From NCBI GenBank assembly GCA_031002005.1, contig JARYHS010009186.1, forward strand, positions 185,158,437 through 185,222,436: DNA of 64,000 bases. The letters are read 5' to 3'. Within the stretch, counting starts at the first letter, position 1, and every line of letters starts with the position of its first letter. This DNA comes from Vandiemenella viatica. Its lineage: Eukaryota; Arthropoda; Insecta; Orthoptera; Morabidae. Shown here piece after piece: positions 1-10,348 of the stretch. The notes beneath the pieces were generated by a model. That model saw only the letters and a list, made by a program, of their open reading frames with translations, had not been told where the DNA came from and searched no databases. Made by a program: the position numbers and the translations under genes.

Positions 1-643
1 GCTAACAATCACATTGACAATCAAATTCATACAAAAACATCACTTACAATCATTAAGAAACACTTTAAACTGGAAATTAAAGCTATTTACATGCTTTTAA
101 ACATGAAATGGGAAACATAAACTACTGCAAATAGCCGAAAATTGTCCTCAAATCACCGTGGCTCACGCAGCATTTACAATTACAAGCATTCAATTAATAT
201 TTCACACATTATACTACTACTAATCATATTACACATCATTTACAGAAAATCTTCCATAAAAGCAATATTCAGTCACATGAAAAAATGTAAAAATTAATAT
301 TTAATCAACTTTAATTTCTGTATAGTAAATTCCTACAGTTAAAATTCACAGAAGGCTGCGTATGAGGAATGTTATATGTGCACCAATGTGGCGCACGATG
401 CAGAAACATCTTTCCTTGTTATCAGTGTTATCCGACAAAAACAATTTATGCGAAAAGAACAAAAAGTTACGAAATCTTGTTTTTAGCCAAGTCTTTACTA
501 CACTTCCTGAAACAGAATGACTTCTCTTGGTGTTATAGATTGTTGATTTAAAATATATATATACAGTTTTGGTGACTTGGCCATTATGCATATAATAATT
601 TTTACTGAAATGAGGGGCATAATACAAACGATTTATTCTAGAA
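1..643. other. AT-rich flanking sequence, no gene seen
   Basis: Low-complexity AT-rich DNA. Only short open frames without recognisable motifs are present, and I see no repeat shared with the rest of the window. It lies outside the duplicated block. Confidence 0.5.
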
Positions 644-760
644 CAGTGGTTCCCAACGTGGGCCGTACCGCCCCCCGGTGGGCGTTAGAGAGCTCGAAGG
701 GGGCGTTTGTGAACAAAGGCAAATTGGCTGGTTGGGCGTCAACGCCCCCCTAGCCAACAT
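644..760 (+). mobile_element. hAT-like terminal fragment
   Basis: The stretch opens with CAGTGGTTCCCAACGTGGG followed by a CCCCCC/GGTGGGCG-rich stem. This is the typical terminal inverted repeat and subterminal hairpin of hAT-superfamily elements (CAGTGGTTC.CAA type). I could not find a matching inverted end downstream or an 8-bp target duplication, so this is probably a solo or truncated end. The end coordinate is approximate. Confidence 0.5.
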
Positions 761-1741
761 TAGCTATAGAGGCAGAGCACTACGTCCTTCAAGCAACGTA
801 CTGAAAGGTTGCCACAGTACGCTTCTTTCAAACCCTCGGGTTCGATGCCAAGGCAGAACAATCTTTCAACCTTTGGAAGATGCACTGCTCCCTCTCTCCA
901 GGCTGGACGACGAGTACCTCTCCCGCGTCCGCAGTTAACATAGAGAGAAATTCATGGAAATTAACATTACGCAGAGAATAGTCCGCCGTTGATTGGCTCC
1001 GCTGTTTGGCTCCTCCTACCAAGCTATGATGATTGGCCAACATTGTCTTTTGGAGATTCGTGCGAACTCGGACATAATCGCCAAATATGACCTCCGGAGC
1101 GTCCGCTCGGGAACAGGAGGTCGGGCATACGTTCACCCCAGTGGGGTATTTTCCCGGAGCTAAGGGATTAAACATAATAAACACATCGATGTTAACACAA
1201 TGACTAGTTGATGTAGTTAAAAAGTGCAGTTTAACAGCAAATTATACAGTGAGCAATAATGCTAAAGTGTAGCAAGAAACAACCGTGCAGAAAATTGCGG
1301 AAGGTGCTAAAGTGTAGCAAGAAACAACGGTGCAGAAATTTGCTGAAATTGCTGTTCCAGACTGACATGTGCTAGCTGCAACAATTTTTACCACTGACGA
1401 TGCCCCACTCCAGAAGGGCGAAACGCGTCTGGTAGATAAAAGTCAATAAAAAACAGTTGTTAGAAGACGGATTTTTATTCAAAAATATTTATTGAAGCAG
1501 GTGTTATGAGCAAAACTATTGTCAGTATTACCTTCTAATACCAACTTTTGGTGCACAGCACTTGCTGCAACTCATTCATGAACTATTGAAGCAGGTGTTA
1601 GGAACAAAGATATAATGTACTAATGCCAAGTTTTAATCCCCACTGATCTTACTTATAGGACATTTGGAATTACTTGCTGAAACATTTGTTCAATGTTTTT
1701 TTGTTTTTAATTAATCTTATCGGCATGTCCTTGCCAGTGTT
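761..1741. repeat. repeat-rich flank with 45-bp tandem duplication
   Basis: Two adjacent 45-bp units (1260-1304 and 1305-1349) share GCTAAAGTGTAGCAAGAAAC. A second short motif, ATTGAAGCAGGTGTTA, occurs twice (about 1492 and 1586). Around 1391-1460 the sequence CCACTGACGATGCC...GGGCGAAACGCG, followed by AATAAA, resembles the 3' end of a retroposon. The family is not identified. The region ends where similarity to the second copy of the big duplication begins. Confidence 0.4.
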
Positions 1742-1810
1742 GGAATCTCGCGGGACATAAAATAGGCTACTTTTTCTCAGGTGCATTTCTTACCGTATTT
1801 TTGAAAAAAA

Positions 1811-2249
1811 GTACTACCATGCTCATATTAATCCGAACGACCTGAATCGCACATGGCTAAATTTCCTCCTGGTAATTAATCAACCCAGTATACACAACTG
1901 CAAAAACAGTCCTATACCCGGTAGGTGGTACAGTCACGCGACTGTGAAAAATTGTTATGTACTCGACCCACAAAAAAACGGAATACCTTTCAGTTTATTC
2001 TTTTTATAAACTTGATTAGTGATTATAGTAAGGCAATAAATGTATTATTCAGACTTGAAATGAGTAGATTGGTACTTTTTAATAATTTGAGAGTTATTTA
2101 TAGCGTCAATTTGTAGTAAAAAACTTCAATGCAAATAGTTATGAATCACCCACTACATTGGGATTTTCATTCCTGTATTTGGTTTGCAAGTGGAGGAACT
2201 TTAGCGATGTGCGATTCAGATCGTCGGATTAATATGAGCATGGTAGTAC
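1811..2249. mobile_element. Inverted-repeat element, short form (copy A)
   Basis: The left arm 1811-1869 (GTACTACCATGCTCATATTA...) and the right arm 2192-2249 (...AATATGAGCATGGTAGTAC) are reverse complements over about 58 bp with few mismatches, spaced by about 320 bp. The copy B counterpart has the same arms but a 1.5 kb interior. This could be a non-autonomous DNA transposon with an internal deletion, or a long-hairpin sequence. No coding capacity is recognised and no target duplication was identified. Confidence 0.55.
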
Positions 2250-4600
2250 AACACAGTATTTATGAAATGATTTTCGACCTCCTTCAATATCGAAATTAGT
2301 TATAAAACTTACGAGCTATAACACTCCACAACATACAATAGGCCAATGTAGTCTTGAGAAATGACGTCACAGTGCAGTCACAAAACTGGCGAAGTTTAAA
2401 ACCCCGGAAACATATTTCAGTTATAAAATATTTTTTTAAATGTTAAATTTTAATATTTTATCAGTATCATATTTTTTGCGTTAATCTAACAATGTAAATA
2501 ATAGATTTAAAATATTAAAGCAATACATGCATATACCCTATTGTGTAAGATTGGTGTCTTTTTCCACAATAAAACATTTAGACCTTACTTCGACCGTTCT
2601 GCTTAGCCATTCATCTTATAGTACACCTGTTAACATAAGAGAGAATCAATTAAATATTCATTTCTCTTTCCTTATATTTCCAAGGGTAACGAAGAAGTTA
2701 TTCTTCTAGACCAACATTCCATTTTATTCTCCACCAAAAACTTTTGCTGAGGATCCAGTTAATATTTCTGCACAAGATATGTGGGTCTCTATGTATCTTT
2801 GAGAAGGTATTTCATCTAACCTTATAACATTCAATCCTGCGATTAAATATATAAAATTCGTGATATCGTTTTTGGTTACCAACATTTTTTTTCAATTTCG
2901 TTCCTTCACAGTAAACTTCTGCTCTGAAACTGATAAGCATTTTTAGCAAGATTAAAATTATTTCACGATCTTGTGTTTCTAATCTCTGTAAATACAGAGG
3001 CCATCATAGTTTGAATGGAAGTTAGAAAGTAAAACAGATTTCAAAATAACGCGGGTTAATGCAAAGGTAGGATTCTTATTTCTCTCAACTTTTGGCTTTT
3101 ATGATGCATGTCAGGATATTTTCAATCGGAACCTGTCCTGTCAAGGTTCTCCAGTTTTAATGACACGTGTAGCAATTTCCCACCGTATCCTACTGAAAAG
3201 CTCTCCCGTTCAATAGCACGTCGTATAGCGGCCCCTACTGTAGCCTGTGCAGACTTCACTGAATAGTGTTTTTTAAGATGTATTTCTATTATTTTTCCCC
3301 TTGCAATCGTAATCATATACCAGTAGCTAGATGTGTCAAATGTGATATCGTAAGCCCACGATTTTTTTTCTTCAGTTGTTACAAGCGACAGTTTTTATTC
3401 AGGCATAGTGCTTATAATAAGTTTGTCCTAAAACAAACAACTTCTTAGAAACTTTAGTTCTGCAAACTTCCATTAAATATAACAGAATTAAAGCCAAACT
3501 TTTTGTACGCCTCTACTGTCAATAAACTATAAGTGTGTTGCGTCTGAACATTTCGTTCAAAAAAATTTGAAATTGGCTATATAGCGGTTTCTGAAACAAT
3601 AAAAATGTATTTAGAACATTTGTGTTTGTCTTTCTGTTCATTTATCGCCCGAAAATTACCGAACACGTGTTTAAACGTTTTCACAGTTTCAAATTGAGTG
3701 TCTGACTTAAAACAATTATCCTGCTCGGGGATCAGAAAATTAAAATCTATTCTCCAGATTGATCTTTCCGTTGCACTTCGTAATGTATGACTATGGTGTG
3801 TCAGTTGCGGCTGTTAAAAAAGATATTAACAACTTCGGTATCATAAGTTTCGTTAAATGCAGGTTACCTTTCCGCCTTATGTGAGCTCGGTTGTGTGTGT
3901 GGGTTTTTTTTTTTTTTTTTTTCTAGAAAAAAAAAATAAGATAAGAGATACTTCTTATTTATACGAAGATTTCCCCATACTGATTTTTATTATGCATTTG
4001 AACTGGATTTATTAAAGTATCGAATGTTACTAAAATCTATTCTTATCGGTTCTGTCTCGCCCTGACGTCGGACTATGATGTCACAGTTTTCGTCTTTTTT
4101 TACCAACTTATGGTCAGAGATGTTGTTCTAGGTTATAGATGTTATTTAATAACAGTTCTATTTAGCTAAACATCAGTAAATAAATTAATTGCCAGAACAC
4201 TGAAAGAAATGTACGTATTTAGTTTAAATCGTCAAAATAATTATTAGTTGCTTATATTTATTTAATATTCGTTTGATGTAAAAGTATTCTCCATCCACTA
4301 TCTGCTACCATGTTAATTATGTTAATCATACTACACGGTCTGTAATTATTCTTTTATTTCGGCACACACACACACACATTACAGTTCATAACTACATGTT
4401 TACTTCACAACTGTCAGACTACACCCACTCTTTGATGTACATCTCCAAAGATATAGTAAGTACTAGAACATTCTTCTCTGTAATCGATACCAGATCAAGA
4501 CAGATATAAATGTACTATACTCAACAGTTATCTATTATATTTCATTTTCTTCGCTGCAAAGCAGTCAATTATAACGGTTGCAGTTATCTTTTCGTTGCTT
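2250..4600. other. Intergenic sequence with microsatellites
   Basis: I see no convincing gene. The stretch contains a T-run at about 3905-3922 and an (AC)n run near 4363-4378. A 64-codon minus-strand open frame near 3122-3316 is not kept open in copy B. The B counterpart is 33818-36150. Confidence 0.4.
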
Positions 4601-4770
4601 TTCTGTTCTTATACCTAGCGGTAGCGTGAATGTCAATCGGTATTGCGTACCATTTCTACGTAACACGCTGTGTAACAGTACCATGACAGCTGTGTTGGTG
4701 TCGAGGGTTGATTTTGGTGGAAGGGAACCTTGATGGACCTCCAGCCAGTATGTTAGTAACAAGGCCAGCG

Positions 4771-4870
4771 TATAAAAGGTTTTCGGTTTGAAGGCGTCCG
4801 ACATTCATCTGAAGTTCGCCATCGTCTTCTGCATTGTGGTCGTCGCTCGATTCGCCAACGGATGCTTCCA
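4771..4870 (+). pseudogene. Decayed promoter and signal-peptide exon (copy A)
   Basis: This is a paralogue of the intact first exon at 19426. A TATAAAAG box (4771-4778) and the following GTCCGACAT leader are conserved, and the reading frame from 4809 still encodes LKFAIVFCIVVVARFANG, a clear hydrophobic signal-peptide core. The initiation codon is broken: the intact copy reads CATGAAG, while here one C is inserted (CATCTGAAG). The splice donor GTAAG found after the intact exon is also missing. About 150-200 bp of upstream sequence is also recognisably related to the region upstream of 19376. I infer a dead tandem paralogue of the same secreted-protein gene family. Confidence 0.6.
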
Positions 4871-5279
4871 CCATTTGACTACTAATTTTTTCTTACTGTA
4901 AATTACTGTGCATTACTGTTCAGATATAAGAACTGATGTTATATCATGTCATTTCCTGATTTTAAACTGATTATGTAATCAAAAATAGTTCACTTACCGA
5001 GTTGAAATCTCCGGTGACAGATTGTTCTTTATCAACTTTTTGGTAATAAATTAATTTAAACAGGGGGAAAGTTACAATTGCACTTAAAATAATTTATCAT
5101 TGCAAATATAACTAAACAGCGAATGTTCTGACTTTGTTACTTTGACTGTAAATGGCCGAAGTACAAAGCCGATTCGTCTGATGTGATTTAGATGAAGCAT
5201 TTGGAGGGGAGTAATACGGGAACCTTGACTAACCCTGCCCTCCCTCCCTACTCCGGAAGCTCCACTTGGTACAGCAGGC

Positions 5280-5480
5280 AATAGCAGGATTTAATACCTT
5301 GCACAGCTGATTCCAGCATGGACATGACGTACCAGGGTCACCCAGCTGTGGGTTAAAACTTCCTGCATCTGGAGTCGACCTCCAACGAGCTGTCCAAGGC
5401 CACTATCAACTACGAGTTTAGTGGTATCTTTGACATCTTCGGTGGTATACACCTCTATCTGAATCAACACACGCTTTTAT
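5280..5480 (+). pseudogene. Exon-like sequence, possible later exon of secreted-protein paralogue
   Basis: In one frame, after a TAA at about 5355, the segment from about 5358 reads LESTSNELSKATINYEFSG and on into FDIFGGIHLYLNQ. This composition looks protein-like and could be a mid-protein exon of the same takeout/JHBP-like family. A TAA interrupts the frame upstream (GTGGGTTAAAAC) and no clean acceptor/donor pair is clear, so it may be a pseudo-exon belonging with the dead first exon at 4771. It is conserved in copy B with the same stop. The family assignment is weak. Confidence 0.25.
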
Positions 5481-7093
5481 TAAAGGATACTGTGACCGCT
5501 GTATTAATACCTTGGACGTGAATCTTTCATAAATCAAGTGGAAATAACTGTTATTAGAAAAATCTAACCAATACCATCATACCGCAGAGCTGCCTGATGC
5601 GCAGATGTTACGATGGAATAAATCTTTGTTAGTGTACCTGAGATATCTGACACATAGCGCAGTCTTCTACGTTTCACGATGACCATTTGCTCTAGGATTC
5701 TCTTCCAAGTGCTCGTAACTGAAAAAATTCCTGGGACCATTCGAAGATGAGAGCTGTTTAAATGTAAATTCTCTTTTCCAGAATTGTTCAGCCAGTGATT
5801 AAACATTTTCTGTAGCTGAAGTTCTTTGTATTGTGTCCTGACTTGATCTTACTTAATGGGAAAAGTATCTACATTATACTTCGTTCTTTGGGAGTTGCGA
5901 ATTTAATTCGCTGTCCGTCTGCATATGGAGAAAACCATTGTTGAATCCCTGATTCCACAAACTCTAACCTCTGTTACCACCTTAAATTATTCTGTGTTCT
6001 GCTGAATACTTTAAAATACGAGACACCTAGGTATCACTTAAACCATCCTCGGTTGCATGATTGAGTAACTTAAGATGAGAGTTGTATGTTTTTCTAGAAA
6101 TTAAATAATTCTAAGACAAACAGGTATTGAAAACAAGTTCATTACCACATCGGGAGAGGGCTAGGTAATTTAGAAGGAAAATGTGTCTGCCGACGAATCG
6201 CTCGAATAGTTAAAACAACAATAGATTTGAAGATTTTTTTTGTTGTAAATAATTTTTATGAAATTCCACATTCATCAATCGAAGCAATCGAAGGGTTATA
6301 TGAAAACTTTTCCACCACACACTGATATCAGTTATAGAAAGAAGATTTTCTGTCGATTACTCATTGCATCAAACCACCCAAAGAAAATAGTGCAACTGAT
6401 AAAATCGATGTAACTCTAAAATAAATTAAACTTTTTTTAGAGTCACACTGCATTTTAGCATTACATACATAGAAAATAAATGTCTCAATATGTGTCATAA
6501 TAGCCCAAATAATTTTCATGTTTTCTGAAACAACTTTGTAGAGCGTTATATAATTTATTATCTTTTATATATATCTTTTATATTGTTCACCACATTTACG
6601 CTGTAAATTATTAACTATGACCCCTTCATTCGTGTTTTGTAAAGCATACAACAATATTTTGAATAGTCAAAGGATAAGCTGTTATCTGTCGTATTCGTGT
6701 CGTAAATTATATACTATTTCACTTTCCTCAAATAACATTTGTAAGACTATTTTATGCTGTGTTGAAGAGTAGAAAATAATTTAAAAATTAACTGTATGAT
6801 TTGAAGAGACATAAGCTTTCGCTTCCTCCGACACCCAAATGCTGCATACTCATCTGTATGATAAGTAGGCCTATATAAGCATTAAAAAAGACAGCTTATT
6901 CGGAAATAATTATAGTACACTGAGGCTAGTTTACATGGCAAGCAATTCTCTGCAATTCTCTGCATTTCTCTGAATTTAAAGTGACTGATATCGGGAGTGT
7001 AAAAAATTACTCAATACTCTTATACTCGTTTCGGTTCATTTTGAAAACACAAGTTCGGTTGTGACGTCACATCTGCGCTCAGTATCATTTTTA
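5481..7093. other. Intergenic, no gene recognised
   Basis: AT-rich DNA with only short incidental open frames. It is collinear with 37030-38672 in copy B, with small indels such as the region near 6940. Confidence 0.4.
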
Positions 7094-7319
7094 TTATTTA
7101 TTTATTTATTTATTTATCAATCTTGTTCCATGGATCCCTGCTGAGGAAGTACCTCTGGGATGTGAAACATGTCATTGTTGATACATATACACATAATATG
7201 AGTCATATCATAGTAAATATATATATATATATATATATATACATATTTTACAAATACAAGAAATAATAATAAACATACATTTTTGCAACTGAGTTTTGCT
7301 AACGTCATAATGAGTACAA

Positions 7320-9302
7320 TTAATTATTTTCTTCAAATTCTTGAATGGAGTAGAAGGAGTTGCCAATAAGATAATCTCTAAGTTTTTGTTTGAATACATC
7401 TTTATTATCTGAAAGCTGTTTTATACGATTAGGTAGTTTATTAAACAGATGTATCCCAGAATAATTAACTCCTCTTTGTACTAATGACAGAGATGTTTGT
7501 GTTTTATGCAAGTTATTTCTGTTTCTTGTATTGAAACTGTGTACCTGTGAATTAGGTGTAAACAGGTTAAAATTTTCTATGACAAAGCTCATGAGAGAAT
7601 ATATATACTGAGAATACATTGTAAGAATATTGAGTTTCTTAAAGAGTTGTCTGCAAGAAGTTCTTGGTTTTACCCTACACAGAAACCTAATAGCTCTTTT
7701 CTGTGCTATGAAAACTTTTTTACTTTGTGAAGAGTTTCCCCAAAAAATTATGCCATATGACATTACTGAATGAAAATATGAGGAGTACACCTGTTTCATT
7801 AATTCTAGATCTGCTGTTAGAGAAAGTGTTCGTATTGCGAAGGTGGCACTACTTAACTTTGCCAGTAGTGTAGTGATATGATCATGCCAACAGAGTTTCT
7901 GATCTATTTTAATACCAAGAAATTTTATACTCTCTGTTTCTAAGATTTTGTTGTTTTTATAGTTTATACATATATCTGGCTGTGCATAGTTTTTTGTTTT
8001 AAACCTAATATAATGTGTTTTTTCAAAATTTAATTTTAATGAATTTGCCTTAAACCAATTTGCTACTACTCTAAGTACTTCATTTACATTAAATTCTATA
8101 GTACTGTTTGGTGTTTTACGCACAGTCAGGTTAGTGTCATCTGCAAATAAAACACTCTTAACTTTGTCGGATAAATTTCCAGGAAGGTCATTGATGTATA
8201 ACAGAAAGAGGAGGGGACCTAAGACAGAGCCTTGTGGAATTCCATGTTTTATTTTCTCCCAGTCTGATGAAGCATCTTTACTTATTTTAGAATCAAAAAT
8301 TGAAACTTTTTGCATTCGGCTTTCAATGTATGATTTAAACCATTTACCTGCGGTCCCAGAAATACCATAGTATTCCATTTTTTTTAAAAGTAATTCATGA
8401 TTTACACAGTCAAATGCTTTTGCAAGATCACAAAATATTCCTACAGGATTCATTTTATTATTCAGTTCCTCAAATGTGTTATTTAAAAATGAATATATAG
8501 CCATTTCTATGGATGATCCTTTTTTGAACCCAAATTGTGAATTAGTTAGGATATTATAGTGTGTAACATGTTTTATTACTCTACTATACATGACTTTTTC
8601 AAAAACCTTTGAGAATGTTGAAAGTAATGAAATGGGACGGTAGTTGTCTACACATGTTACGTCTCCTTTTTTAAATAATGGTTTTACAACAGCATATTTT
8701 AGTCTATCGGGAAAAACACCTTGTATTAAGGATTCATTACAAATGTGAGCAAGTACATGACTGATACAGTCTGAACATCTTTTCAGTAATTTACTTGAAA
8801 TATTGTCATAGCTGGAAGAATTTTTAGGTTTTAATTGTTTAATGAGTTTATTTATTTCTGAGACTGTTACTGGTGGCAATTTCATCTCCACAAAGCTATT
8901 TGGGAAAGCAGTCTCAAGAAGCCTTAGAGCACTATGTGGGGATTGCTTTTCTATGCCTAATTTATCTACTACTGACGTAAAATGTTTGTTAAATATTTCA
9001 CAAACCTCCCCTACTTCGCTATACACATGTCCATTTTGTTCTATTTTTATGTCTTTAGAGTGATTTACAGTTTTTCCTGTTTCAGTCTTTATTATATTCC
9101 ATATTGTTCTCATTTTATTGTCTGAATTTTCTATTTTCGCCGATATGTACTTGTTCTTGGCCTTCCTTATTACATTTCTTAGTATTTTAGAATAAAGTTT
9201 ATAGTGAACTTTCAGCGCATAGTTATCTGATTCTCTCATTTTTAAATAAAGGTCCCTCTTTGTTTTACTAGAGATTCTAATACCCTTTGTTATCCATCCC
9301 AT
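7320..9302 (-). CDS. LINE ORF2, reverse transcriptase part
   Basis: This 660-codon uninterrupted frame encodes the reverse transcriptase and C-terminal region used for target-primed reverse transcription. Visible motifs in order are: [17 protein letters not shown] (fingers); QFGFKKGSS; FCDLAKAFD (first catalytic Asp, about residue 289); IPQGSVLGPLLFLLYINDLP (about 354); FADD (catalytic Asp pair, about 385); FLGIKID (thumb boundary); and a C-terminal domain with FWGNS, TRNRNNLH and QRGVNYSGIHLFNKLP, typical of CR1/Zenon-like insect elements. The ATG at 9302 is not the true ORF2 start. The endonuclease domain lies upstream in another frame and joins through a one-base frameshift near 9296-9302, where relatives read PWIT.GIR continuously. 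Confidence 0.9.
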   Translation of the reverse strand: MGWITKGIRISSKTKRDLYLKMRESDNYALKVHYKLYSKILRNVIRKAKNKYISAKIENSDNKMRTIWNIIKTETGKTVNHSKDIKIEQNGHVYSEVGEVCEIFNKHFTSVVDKLGIEKQSPHSALRLLETAFPNSFVEMKLPPVTVSEINKLIKQLKPKNSSSYDNISSKLLKRCSDCISHVLAHICNESLIQGVFPDRLKYAVVKPLFKKGDVTCVDNYRPISLLSTFSKVFEKVMYSRVIKHVTHYNILTNSQFGFKKGSSIEMAIYSFLNNTFEELNNKMNPVGIFCDLAKAFDCVNHELLLKKMEYYGISGTAGKWFKSYIESRMQKVSIFDSKISKDASSDWEKIKHGIPQGSVLGPLLFLLYINDLPGNLSDKVKSVLFADDTNLTVRKTPNSTIEFNVNEVLRVVANWFKANSLKLNFEKTHYIRFKTKNYAQPDICINYKNNKILETESIKFLGIKIDQKLCWHDHITTLLAKLSSATFAIRTLSLTADLELMKQVYSSYFHSVMSYGIIFWGNSSQSKKVFIAQKRAIRFLCRVKPRTSCRQLFKKLNILTMYSQYIYSLMSFVIENFNLFTPNSQVHSFNTRNRNNLHKTQTSLSLVQRGVNYSGIHLFNKLPNRIKQLSDNKDVFKQKLRDYLIGNSFYSIQEFEENN

Positions 9303-10348
9303 GCCCAGTTCATTGTTTGGAGTGTTGAGAATTTTCCTTTTTTGAAACTACCTTCAAAAAGTGTTAGAAATATATTCAGAAAGGAATCAAATTTCGCATT
9401 AACACCCTGCGCATTATATACTTCTAACCAGTTTTCATTGTTTAAGGTATCTATGAAGTGTTTTATATTATTTTCACTAATATTTCTTCTATAAACCCAG
9501 CTTTTCTTTATCTGTTTAACAGTGTTCCTGGACTCGATACATAATAGCTGGGCATCATGATCTGAGATACCATTTATTACTGGATGTATGCTGTAATTAC
9601 TGCACTGAGAAATATCCATAAAAAAATTATCAATTGCAGTCCTGCTATTATTTTGTATTCTCGTAGGAAAATTTACAAGTGCTGTTAAATTAAAAGACAA
9701 CATCAAGGCTTCCATATCTAATCTATCATTGCTGTGATTTAGAAAGTCAACATTGAAATCTCCACATAATACTATTTGTTTGCTATTTGTAAAACTTAGT
9801 AGCAAAGACTCTAAATGAGATAAAAACAGTCTGAAATTACCTGAGGGGGGCCCTGTAAATTGCTATCACTATCAGCTCTTCCTTATCATATTCTAGTTTA
9901 GTAACACAACATTCAAAGTGTTGTTCTATACAATACTTACTTACAACTACACTACTGCATTCAATATTATTTTTAACAAAAATGGCAACTCCCCCTTTCT
10001 CCATTTTACATCTGCAGAAATGAGAGCTTAATTTATAATTTGGGATGGACAGCTGAGATATTCCTGTATCAGACAAATGATGCTCAGATATACACAAAAC
10101 GTCTACATTAAAATTTCTGGAATTTTGAATCTCTTCTAGGCTTAAGGTAATGTCATCAGTTTTACTAAATATTCCTCTTATATTTTGGTGGAAAATACTG
10201 GTCTGAACACTTTGACGCAGTGACTTTGAATTGTTTATTTTATTATTACATACTGGTATATCAGTTGGAATTTTTAATTTCAACAAATTATGATCATCAG
10301 AGACATTAATTTCCTTAAGACATCTTAATAAATCTATTTTATTTACCC
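9290..10348 (-). pseudogene. LINE ORF2, AP-like endonuclease part, frameshifted
   Basis: This is the N-terminal endonuclease domain that nicks target DNA. Catalytic signatures are all visible: HQNIRGI (Asn), ISEHHL (Glu), YRAP, GDFNVDFL (Asp/Asn) and SDHDAQ (Asp-His). The domain is split into two open frames (9837-10286 and 9290-9805). The break falls at a run of six G (9845-9850, C on the coding strand); one base fewer would restore the family's YRAPSGNF-type reading, so this is either a real homopolymer indel or a consensus error. The frame is open upstream to about 10364, overlapping the ORF1 end, with no ATG before the endonuclease domain, so its initiation needs another explanation (see 10349-10355). 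Confidence 0.85.

Noticed and set aside
3122..3316. 64-codon minus-strand frame in copy A
   Set aside because: The corresponding region of copy B (about 34690-34860) is changed by substitutions and a deletion and does not keep the frame.
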